From an uncultured Clostridia bacterium (GTDB lineage: Bacteria; Bacillota; Clostridia; Oscillospirales; Acutalibacteraceae): DNA of 5,108 nucleotides. The position numbers and the translations under genes were made by a program. Below, piece by piece: positions 1 to 5,108 of the stretch (positions are counted from its first letter, which is position 1; each line of letters opens with the position of its first letter). The stretch lies in the NCBI GenBank assembly GCA_937897215.1, contig CALCBQ010000011.1, forward strand, positions 1 to 5,108. Reading direction: 5' to 3'. The notes under the pieces are model-generated. The model saw nothing but the letters and a program-made list of their open reading frames with translations, did no database searches and was not told the origin of the DNA.

Positions 1-362
1 TTTGAAATTTCTTTTGCAATTTTTAAAGAGTCTACAGACTGAATCATATCTACTTCGCCTGTAATCTGACCTGCTTTATTTGTCTGCAAATGACCAATAA
101 GGTGTTTCTGGACACCATCTAAATGTAATTCGGGCTTTTTTCGCAGCATTTCTTGAACTCTGTTTTCGCCAATCATTGTAACGCCGTAATCAAGGGCGTA
201 ATTTATGAAGATTGGGTCAACTGTTTTTGTTACTGCCATAAGCCTAACATCTTCGGGATTTCGTCCGCTTTTAATAGCGCTTTCAGAGATTTTTTCGCGA
301 ATTACATCAAGATTATATTGAATATCTGCTTTTCTACTTTCAAGAAACGACTTTTCCATCAT
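1..362 (-). CDS. yggS: YggS/YlmE family PLP-binding homeostasis protein (PLPBP), N-terminal part, truncated by window edge
   Basis: The gene runs off the left edge, so only the first 120 codons are visible; the family is usually about 225-235 residues. The visible part matches the start of the alanine-racemase-like TIM barrel of the PLPBP family. LMAVTKT is at residues 41-47, and Lys46 is the expected Schiff-base lysine for pyridoxal 5'-phosphate. GENRVQE is at 65-71 and HLIGHLQTNK at 87-96, both family hallmarks. Family members are cytoplasmic, have no known enzymatic activity, and help balance B6 vitamers and amino/keto acid pools. Two adjacent in-frame ATGs exist at 362 and 359. I chose 362 because an AGAGGGGG site at 379-372 lies 9 nt upstream. 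The start overlaps the 3' end of the HlyD-like gene by 23 nt, which suggests translational coupling. In Firmicutes this gene (ylmE) often precedes sepF, which would lie beyond this window. Family assignment is firm; the physiological role is only broadly known. Confidence 0.95.
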   Translation of the reverse strand, partial: MMEKSFLESRKADIQYNLDVIREKISESAIKSGRNPEDVRLMAVTKTVDPIFINYALDYGVTMIGENRVQEMLRKKPELHLDGVQKHLIGHLQTNKAGQITGEVDMIQSVDSLKIAKEIS

Positions 363-1569
363 ACAAATCAACCCCCTCTGTAATTATTGAGTCATACTGT
401 CTTACATAAGATGAATCATCAACTTTTTCAATAATTGAGTAATCCTCAGTTGAATACAATATGTTTATCTTTTTGAATGAAATAATGTTGCCGCGTTGAA
501 CATAAACGCCTTTTATGCCGTCAACCTCACGGATTGCTTTGTTATTAATACGGATTCCTACATAGTCATCAACGACAATTTCAATATCTTCTATTCGAAG
601 ATTAGCAACATTACGATTCATAATGTTACATTTTAGAATTACAGGAACACTGTCGCCTTCTTTATCGCCTTTTTGCACTACTGAACATTTAATTTCGCCA
701 ACTGCAGTATTAGGAACATTTACGGTAACTGTTTTATTCACAACAATGTCGCCTGACTCATCGTATGGGACTGTACAAACAAGATACCAGTCAAAATTAT
801 CAACAAGTTTACCCATAACATTGCCTGAAACATTCTGTTTTTGCTTTGTGAAAAGCGAATTTATGTCAGCACAATTCATCTTTTTAACTTCATTGTAATC
901 AACAACTTTTTCGTAACCGTCAACAGAGCCGATATAATAACCAGGATTTGGAGATGTAACTGTTGTGTACCCTGCAGCCATAGTTTGAAGTGAAATTAAC
1001 TCTGCCTCTAACTCGGCAAGTTTTGCATCAACAGAAACTTTTTCGCCGATTGCCAACTGACGAGTTGTAATTGCATCACGGAAATCTGTAAGTGCTTCAT
1101 CATATTCACTTCCGATTTCGCCACGGGATGCGGCAATAAAGTTAATACAAGCATTATTTATAAGCGCACTATAAGATGAAGGAGCATTTGTACCTATACC
1201 AACGCGGTTTTTAAGTTGATTATAATAATCAATTTCTTTTTTAAGTTCATTAATACGGACATAAGCCGCCGCACTATCAGCATTCTGGAACACGACTGCA
1301 ACATCATCGCCACTTGCTACGCGCTTGCCATCTTCAGCAATAGAAACTACCGTACCGCTTGTATTACCAGTTGTAAGATATTCTTCATCACGGACTACAA
1401 ATGCTTTTGTTGAAACAACATTTTTAATATCTCTTTCAAGAGCGAGTTCCGTTGTATACGGATTTGAATTCATCTGAATAACCTGATAAATAAAATAGAA
1501 GATAATAAAAATGCCTGCTACTGCCAACAAAATATTCTTTGCTTGGTTTTTATTGATTTTCATCTTCAT
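340..1569 (-). CDS. HlyD-like / membrane-fusion-type single-pass membrane protein
   Basis: A 409-residue protein with a short basic N-terminus (residues 1-11), one hydrophobic membrane segment (about 12-32) and a long extracytoplasmic part. Residues 51-94 resemble the first half of a barrel-sandwich (lipoyl-like) domain, with a GTVVSIAEDGKRV..GD pattern at 72-89. Residues about 104-122 and 155-197 look helical and may form a hairpin. The second barrel-sandwich half may begin near TSPNPGYYIGSVDGYE (205-220). Beta-rich sequence follows, including IREVDGIKGVYVQRGN at 346-361, a pattern I recall from Clostridia proteins annotated as putative membrane fusion or HlyD-family proteins. Such adaptors normally link an inner-membrane transporter to an envelope channel, but no transporter gene is visible here. 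The start is ATG 1569, 7 nt after AAGGAGG. The gene overlaps the 3' end of miaA by 20 nt and the start of yggS by 23 nt. Its position next to yggS suggests an envelope or division-linked role, which is inference. Architecture is fairly sure; function is unknown. Confidence 0.8.
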   Translation of the reverse strand: MKMKINKNQAKNILLAVAGIFIIFYFIYQVIQMNSNPYTTELALERDIKNVVSTKAFVVRDEEYLTTGNTSGTVVSIAEDGKRVASGDDVAVVFQNADSAAAYVRINELKKEIDYYNQLKNRVGIGTNAPSSYSALINNACINFIAASRGEIGSEYDEALTDFRDAITTRQLAIGEKVSVDAKLAELEAELISLQTMAAGYTTVTSPNPGYYIGSVDGYEKVVDYNEVKKMNCADINSLFTKQKQNVSGNVMGKLVDNFDWYLVCTVPYDESGDIVVNKTVTVNVPNTAVGEIKCSVVQKGDKEGDSVPVILKCNIMNRNVANLRIEDIEIVVDDYVGIRINNKAIREVDGIKGVYVQRGNIISFKKINILYSTEDYSIIEKVDDSSYVRQYDSIITEGVDLYDGKVVS

Positions 1570-2515
1570 TTTTATACCTCCTTAAAAAGTCATTTATCAT
1601 TGTAAACACATCAGAATACATATCTTGTGGATTTTCGTAATCGTCAGGATAAACCCAATTTACATTTTCATTTTTTCTAAACCAAGTAAGCTGACGCTTT
1701 GCATAGTGTCTTGTTTCGAGTTTAAGTTTTTCAACACAATCTTCAAGAGCCAAATCCCCTCTGAAATAAGGCGCTAACTCCTTATAACCGATTGCCTGAC
1801 AAGCAGTTTTGTCGGCAGGAATATTATAGAACTCCTCTGCTTCTTCTAAAAGACCGTTTTTGAGCATTAAGTCAACACGCAAGTTAATACGGTCATAAAG
1901 CACATTTCTGTCTCGATAATTTATGCCGATATAAAGCACATCATAAGGCGAATCTTCAAGACGAGAAAGAACTTTTTGTTCTGTTAAAGTTTTGCCTGTA
2001 AGTTTATAAATTTCAAGTGCACGGATTATTCTGCTTTTATCGTTTAGGTGAAGTCTGTTTGCTGTTTCAGGGTCGATTTCTCGCAACCAATTAAGCATGA
2101 ACTCTGCACCTTTTTCTTGGAATATTTCTGTTAATTCGTTACGGATTTGGGTGTTACTTTCTTCTTTTGAAAACTGAATATTCTGCAAAAGCGAATCAAC
2201 ATAAAGCCCTGTGCCACCTGCAACTACAGGCAAATCCCCTGCATTATGAATTTTGTGGATACATTCATTTGCAAGCTGTACATATTCTGCAACGCTGAAC
2301 TTTTTGTCAATTGGTTGAAAGCCGATTAAATGATGGGGTATCCCTTGCATTTCTTCTTCCGTTGGCTTTGCAGTTGCAATATTCATTTTTTCATAGATTT
2401 GCATTGAGTCTGCCGACACAACTTGTCCATTAAAACGCTTTGCAATTTCTATTGACAAAGATGTTTTTCCTGACGCTGTTGGCCCTACAACTGCAATTAC
2501 GGGATTTTTTTTCAT
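1550..2515 (-). CDS. miaA: tRNA dimethylallyltransferase MiaA
   Basis: MiaA transfers a dimethylallyl group from DMAPP to N6 of A37 in tRNAs that read codons starting with U, the first step towards ms2i6A. At 321 residues it has the normal family length. The P-loop GPTASGKT is at residues 11-18. SADSMQIY (34-41) carries the expected catalytic Asp36. AKPT (49-52) and HHLIG (61-65) follow, then GGTGLY (100-105), NDKSRIIRALEIY (158-170), QAIGYKE (240-246), and the basic RHYAKRQLTWFRK stretch (269-281) near the C-terminus. No key residue appears missing. I start it at ATG 2515, giving MKKNPVIAVVGPTASGKT, a typical MiaA N-terminus. The longer reading frame from TTG 2530 would sit inside mutL and add five unneeded residues. 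The start lies 1 nt after the mutL stop, and the 3' end overlaps the HlyD-like gene by 20 nt. It is very likely cotranscribed with mutL. The hfq gene that often follows miaA in other bacteria is absent here. Confidence 0.98.
   Translation of the reverse strand: MKKNPVIAVVGPTASGKTSLSIEIAKRFNGQVVSADSMQIYEKMNIATAKPTEEEMQGIPHHLIGFQPIDKKFSVAEYVQLANECIHKIHNAGDLPVVAGGTGLYVDSLLQNIQFSKEESNTQIRNELTEIFQEKGAEFMLNWLREIDPETANRLHLNDKSRIIRALEIYKLTGKTLTEQKVLSRLEDSPYDVLYIGINYRDRNVLYDRINLRVDLMLKNGLLEEAEEFYNIPADKTACQAIGYKELAPYFRGDLALEDCVEKLKLETRHYAKRQLTWFRKNENVNWVYPDDYENPQDMYSDVFTMINDFLRRYKNEDENQ
1577..1583 (-). promoter_or_regulatory. Ribosome binding site of the HlyD-like gene, inside miaA
   Basis: A consensus AAGGAGG lies 7 nt before ATG 1569. 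It fixes that start over the in-frame ATG two codons later (1563). The site is embedded in the last codons of miaA, so ribosomes ending miaA pass over it, consistent with coupled translation. Confidence 0.85.
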
Positions 2516-2516
2516 T

Positions 2517-4358
2517 TTATACCCTACCAAACTGTTTTTCTAATTCGTATTTTGAGATTTCAATCATAACAGGTCTGCCGTGTGGACAGAAACGCACATC
2601 ATTGTCGTTAACTACTTGCTTTGCAAGTGCTAAAAGCTCTGTTTCGGAATTGTCGTCCCCTGCTTTTATTGCACTACGGCAAGCCACATTATGATAAATC
2701 CAGTCAAGATGCTCGTTTGTAATATCGCGACGATTTTTAGTGAGATATTCTGCGATTTCGCCGATAAATGGCTCAATTTCGCAGTTATCTAAATCCATTG
2801 GGCAACTACGGATAATTACTGTGCCGTTACCAAAGTCCTCAATGTCAAAACCTGATTTTGAAATGGTTTCAATATTTTCGGTAACTGCTATATATTCTTC
2901 TTTGCCAAGAGTTACGGTAATTGGTGCTAAAAGCATTTGACTGCCACTATTTTGTGATTGTGATTTGAGCTTATTGAACAAAATACGCTCGTGTGCTGCG
3001 TGTTTGTCAATAACACAAAGTTTACCATTAAGTTCTATAAAAATATATGTTTTGTACGCTTCGCCGATAAGACGAATTGTGTTTTCTTCGGTTGGTGTTG
3101 TAGTTTTTGGTGTATTTTGTTCCTGAATTTCAACCTTTGTTTCAGGAATTGAAACAGGAAACTCAATTTTCAATGGGTCGTCTTCAGAATCGCCTTCATA
3201 TGTAACTTTTACATCGTTTACAACATCAAAAACTGATAATGGTTTTAATACTTTTTCTGTATATGTAATGTTTTCTTCAACGGTTGTCTGCTTAAACTCT
3301 TGTTGTGGTTTTGAAAAAATCTCGTTGAATGTTGGTTTCTTTTCAGGAAGGTTGACTTGTTTGAGTGATGTGTTTTCACTTAATGCAGATTTAACCGCGT
3401 GATAAACTGCGTCAAAAATTGCTTTTTCGTCAGAAAAACGGACTTCAATTTTTGATGGGTGCACATTCACATCAACAAGTGTTGGTGGGAGTGTAATAAA
3501 GAGCACACCACCAGGGAATTTGCCAACCATAACGCTATTTTTATAAGCGTTTTCAAAAGCAGCCATAATGGTTGTGTTTTTAACACTTCTTCCGTTTACA
3601 AAGAAATATTGCATACCGCGTGAGCCACGACAATTAAACGGTGGGGTTACAAGACCGTTGACAGAAACATTACCAACAATTCCGTTTACATTCAAAAGAC
3701 CGTTTGAAAAATCTTTACCGAATGCAGAGAAGCATACATTTTGAAGATTGCCGTCGCCATTAGTTGTAAACACTTGTTTGCCATCACGAATAAAACGAAT
3801 GCTGATTTCAGGGTGTGAAAGTGCAAGTTTTTCAACTGCAGATGCTACATAGTTACCCTCGCTAACATCCTTTTTCAAGAATTTCATTCTTGCAGGAGTG
3901 TTATAGAAAAGTTCACGGACAATCATAGTTGTACCCACAGCACAACCTGCGTCAGAGAAATCTGTTATAATTCCACCCTCGATTGTGAGAGATGTGCCCA
4001 TTTCTTCAGTTGCAGTTTTGGTAATCATATTCACTTTTGAAACTGCAGCGATTGATGGTAACGCTTCGCCACGGAAACCAAGAGTTAAGATAGTGTTAAG
4101 GTCTTCGGCAGTTTTGATTTTACTTGTTGCGTGGCTTACAAATGCAGTTTTAACATCTTCACGGTCAATACCGCAACCGTCGTCAGTAACGCGGATGTAT
4201 GAAATACCACCGTGTTGAATTTCAACTGTTATGGAAGTAGCACCGGCATCAACGGCATTTTCCATAAGTTCTTTTACAACAGATGCAGGGCGTTCAACCA
4301 CCTCACCCGCTGCGATTAAATCAGCCATATGTTTTGGGAGTTTATTAATTTTTGCCAT
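2517..4358 (-). CDS. mutL: DNA mismatch repair protein MutL, endonuclease type
   Basis: MutL couples mismatch recognition by MutS to strand incision and removal. At 613 residues it is full length. The GHKL ATPase domain is residues 1 to about 330. It contains AAGEVVERPASVVKELMENAVDAGA (pieces at 16-40), with the expected catalytic Glu30 and Mg-binding Asn34. DDGCGI is at 59-64, HATSK at 76-80, GFRGEAL at 94-100, FYNTPAR at 151-157, and VNVHPSKIEVRF at 297-308, where Lys303 is the expected ATP-contacting lysine. Residues about 331-425 form a variable, acidic linker. The C-terminal dimerisation/endonuclease domain has DKHAAHE at 451-457, QMLLAP at 474-479 (a likely beta-clamp-binding motif), ACRSAIKAGD at 559-568, CPHGRP at 591-596, and a terminal FGRV. 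This set marks the nicking MutL found in bacteria without MutH. AAAGGTGG (4375-4368) lies 9 nt before the ATG. The preceding orphan gene ends 29 nt upstream, and miaA starts 1 nt after the mutL stop. Confidence 0.99.
   Translation of the reverse strand: MAKINKLPKHMADLIAAGEVVERPASVVKELMENAVDAGATSITVEIQHGGISYIRVTDDGCGIDREDVKTAFVSHATSKIKTAEDLNTILTLGFRGEALPSIAAVSKVNMITKTATEEMGTSLTIEGGIITDFSDAGCAVGTTMIVRELFYNTPARMKFLKKDVSEGNYVASAVEKLALSHPEISIRFIRDGKQVFTTNGDGNLQNVCFSAFGKDFSNGLLNVNGIVGNVSVNGLVTPPFNCRGSRGMQYFFVNGRSVKNTTIMAAFENAYKNSVMVGKFPGGVLFITLPPTLVDVNVHPSKIEVRFSDEKAIFDAVYHAVKSALSENTSLKQVNLPEKKPTFNEIFSKPQQEFKQTTVEENITYTEKVLKPLSVFDVVNDVKVTYEGDSEDDPLKIEFPVSIPETKVEIQEQNTPKTTTPTEENTIRLIGEAYKTYIFIELNGKLCVIDKHAAHERILFNKLKSQSQNSGSQMLLAPITVTLGKEEYIAVTENIETISKSGFDIEDFGNGTVIIRSCPMDLDNCEIEPFIGEIAEYLTKNRRDITNEHLDWIYHNVACRSAIKAGDDNSETELLALAKQVVNDNDVRFCPHGRPVMIEISKYELEKQFGRV
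2522..2528 (-). promoter_or_regulatory. Probable weak ribosome binding site for miaA
   Basis: GGTAGGG lies 6 nt upstream of ATG 2515 and overlaps the last sense codons of mutL. It is a poor match to AGGAGG, so miaA translation probably depends on ribosomes arriving from mutL. It supports the ATG at 2515 over the TTG at 2530, which would begin upstream of this site. Confidence 0.5.
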
Positions 4359-4387
4359 TGGTCAGCACCACCTTTCAAAATTATAAT

Positions 4388-4840
4388 TTATAAAGTAACA
4401 TAATAAAGTTCATTCCACTTTATATTTCCTTCTTTTAAGTTATTGACAAAATCATCAAGTTTGCACAAAGGATGTACAACATCATTAGAATCGTCTTGAA
4501 CTCGGAGTAATACGGCAATCTTATGTTCAGGTGATTCGTTTATATAAAACTCAAGAATTTCTTGTACAGTTTTTTCCCATTTGTAAACCACATTAACCCA
4601 AGGAACATCTTTTTTTGATATATCAAAGAAAGATTCTTCAAAACATATTGGTTCTGGCAGCCAAACATTATACCAGTATCCCAACAGTTTATCTGCAGAA
4701 TTAAAATTATAATCTTCAGAATAGAATGGGTTTGAATCTATATTTCTTGGAAAAGCATCAATGATAATATTGTTCATATTGTTGGGTTTAGACAATTCTC
4801 TCTGTCCAACACAGATAATCGAAAAGTCAATCCAAATCAT
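4388..4840 (-). CDS. Unrecognised small acidic protein between mutS and mutL
   Basis: I do not recognise this 150-residue protein. It has no signal peptide or membrane segment, so it is probably cytoplasmic. It is acidic, with 24 Asp/Glu against 13 Lys/Arg, and rich in aromatics, with six Trp (for example GYWYNVW at 54-60 and VPWVNVVYKWEK at 79-90). Residues 90-100 look helical. KIAVLLRVQ (107-115) looks like a core strand, followed by an acidic loop and a helix near 127-136. The start is ATG 4840, since AGAGGTGAG lies just upstream. The longer open frame, back to about 4873, has no ribosome site and crosses a dyad. A sampled line is about 33% GC, against about 47% in a sampled mutL line. It sits between two genes that are often adjacent in Firmicutes, next to a repeat-like block, which suggests an inserted accessory gene. 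Small size, acidity and solitary context recall toxin-immunity proteins, but no motif proves this. Coding status is well supported by the ribosome site and fit; function is unknown. Confidence 0.75.
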   Translation of the reverse strand: MIWIDFSIICVGQRELSKPNNMNNIIIDAFPRNIDSNPFYSEDYNFNSADKLLGYWYNVWLPEPICFEESFFDISKKDVPWVNVVYKWEKTVQEILEFYINESPEHKIAVLLRVQDDSNDVVHPLCKLDDFVNNLKEGNIKWNELYYVTL

Positions 4841-4844
4841 AATA

Positions 4845-4853
4845 CTCACCTCT
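4845..4853 (-). promoter_or_regulatory. Ribosome binding site fixing the start of the orphan gene
   Basis: AGAGGTGAG, ending 4 nt (GGTG core about 6 nt) before ATG 4840, is a good Shine-Dalgarno match. The alternative upstream starts at 4873 (TTG) and 4870 (ATG) have only A/T-rich sequence before them, so the protein is called from 4840. Confidence 0.75.
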
Positions 4854-4864
4854 TCATTTTTAAG

Positions 4865-4879
4865 TTTCATCAAATGAAA
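4865..4879. repeat. Short perfect inverted repeat upstream of the orphan gene
   Basis: TTTCAT and ATGAAA flank a 3-nt centre, forming a 6-bp dyad about 25 nt upstream of the orphan gene's start codon. It is A/T-rich, so it would be a weak RNA hairpin. It could be a protein-binding site or chance. I see no convincing -35/-10 promoter around it. Confidence 0.3.
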
Positions 4880-4888
4880 ATAAAAATC

Positions 4889-4971
4889 TTAGACGATTCG
4901 TGAATTGTCCCTACGGAACGTGACGCCGAGTCGTCGTCCCCTATATTTTGCACTTTGCATTTTGCACTTTT
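4889..4971. repeat. Intergenic repeat-like block with two imperfect dyads and a TTTGCA tandem motif
   Basis: This block lies directly after the mutS stop codon and differs from its surroundings. At 4892-4909 an 18-nt near-palindrome has the form GAC-n-ATTC-nn-GAAT-n-GTC. At 4922-4935 a second dyad has GACG and CGTC arms around a 6-nt loop. Both lie in a locally GC-rich stretch (about 4892-4941). At 4946-4971 the motif TTTTGCAC, TTTGCA, TTTTGCAC recurs in tandem up to the mutS stop. I recall similar TGCAAAATGCAAA and GGGACAATTC-type sequences dispersed in intergenic regions of gut Clostridia genomes, but cannot verify this here. On the minus strand the 18-nt dyad is followed by TAAGATTTTTATTTT, so it might also act as a weak Rho-independent terminator for mutS. 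It holds no ORF of note. Confidence 0.55.
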
Positions 4972-5108
4972 TTAGTTCTTTGCTTTATCTATAAGTTCGT
5001 AGAGAAGTCCCATTGCTTCGATTGGGGTTAGTGTGTTTATGTCGATTGTGCGGAGTCTGTCCATTATGTATTCTCTTGAATTTGATTCAAATGAAGTCTG
5101 GATTTCTT
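4972..5108 (-). CDS. mutS: DNA mismatch repair protein MutS, C-terminal end only
   Basis: Only the last 44 codons and the TAA stop are inside the window; the rest of this roughly 850-900-residue protein lies beyond the right edge. The visible tail ends in MDRLRTIDINTLTPIEAMGL followed by LYELIDKAKN. The pattern of ID, then N, then TPIEAM, then a leucine-rich L-EL helix is the characteristic C-terminal end of bacterial MutS. MutS recognises base mismatches and small loops and recruits MutL in an ATP-dependent way. Finding it upstream of mutL in the same orientation supports the identification. The orphan gene and repeat-like block separate the two, so mutS and mutL are 613 nt apart rather than adjacent. 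Whether mutS transcription continues into mutL depends on whether the intergenic dyad terminates it. Confidence 0.93.
   Translation of the reverse strand, partial: EIQTSFESNSREYIMDRLRTIDINTLTPIEAMGLLYELIDKAKN

Noticed and set aside
153..1413. Plus-strand open frames at 153-383, 623-898 and 1216-1413
   Set aside because: They lie antisense to yggS and the HlyD-like gene, have no family-like motifs, and are explained as shadows of well-supported minus-strand genes.
2516..2530. Five-residue N-terminal extension of MiaA from TTG 2530
   Set aside because: The ATG at 2515 gives the normal MiaA N-terminus and follows a GGTAGGG site at suitable spacing; the TTG lies upstream of that site within mutL.
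2440..4218. Plus-strand open frames at 2440-2694, 2740-2940 and 3985-4218
   Set aside because: They are antisense to conserved miaA and mutL coding sequence and show low-complexity or unremarkable translations.
4381..4393. TTATAA-type palindrome between the orphan gene and mutL as an operator or terminator
   Set aside because: It is a pure A/T symmetry of a kind expected by chance in AT-rich DNA, and partly covers the stop codon of the orphan gene.
4841..4873. Eleven-residue N-terminal extension of the orphan protein
   Set aside because: No ribosome binding site precedes 4873 or 4870, whereas AGAGGTGAG is well placed for ATG 4840.
4946..4971. TTTGCA tandem motif as a CRISPR array or iteron origin
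   Set aside because: The units are only 6-8 nt, unequal and without spacers, and there are only three; nothing else nearby suggests CRISPR or a replication origin.

Overview
The window looks like part of a low-GC Firmicutes chromosome, most likely a gut-type Clostridia (Oscillospirales/Ruminococcaceae-like). This is an inference from four things: AT-rich codon use, strong Shine-Dalgarno sites, the mutS-mutL-miaA order, and the step from there into a yggS gene preceded by an HlyD-like membrane protein. All supported genes are on the minus strand, so transcription runs from high to low coordinates. The standard genetic code fits throughout.

In transcription order the layout is as follows. The last 44 codons of mutS (4972-5108) are followed by an intergenic stretch (about 4841-4971) holding a GC-richer, dyad-containing block and a TTTGCA-type short repeat. 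Next come an unrecognised 150-residue acidic protein gene (4388-4840), then mutL (2517-4358), miaA (1550-2515), an HlyD/membrane-fusion-type single-pass protein gene (340-1569), and the first 120 codons of yggS/ylmE (1-362), which runs off the window.

From mutL onward the genes are very tightly packed: 1 nt between mutL and miaA, a 20-nt overlap between miaA and the HlyD-like gene, and a 23-nt overlap between that gene and yggS. I see no terminator or promoter between them, so a single translationally coupled operon is likely. MutS and MutL are partners in DNA mismatch repair, and this MutL keeps the C-terminal endonuclease motifs. MiaA prenylates A37 of tRNAs. YggS is a PLP-binding homeostasis protein that in Firmicutes often lies just upstream of sepF and other division genes. 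The HlyD-like protein sits at the junction between the repair/tRNA block and the presumed division block.

Most of the window is ordinary core genome. The accessory-looking part is the 4388-4971 segment between mutS and mutL, which holds the orphan gene and the repeat-like block. I found no CRISPR array, tRNA, rRNA, transposase or recognisable defence system. There is no gene-free stretch longer than about 300 bases.
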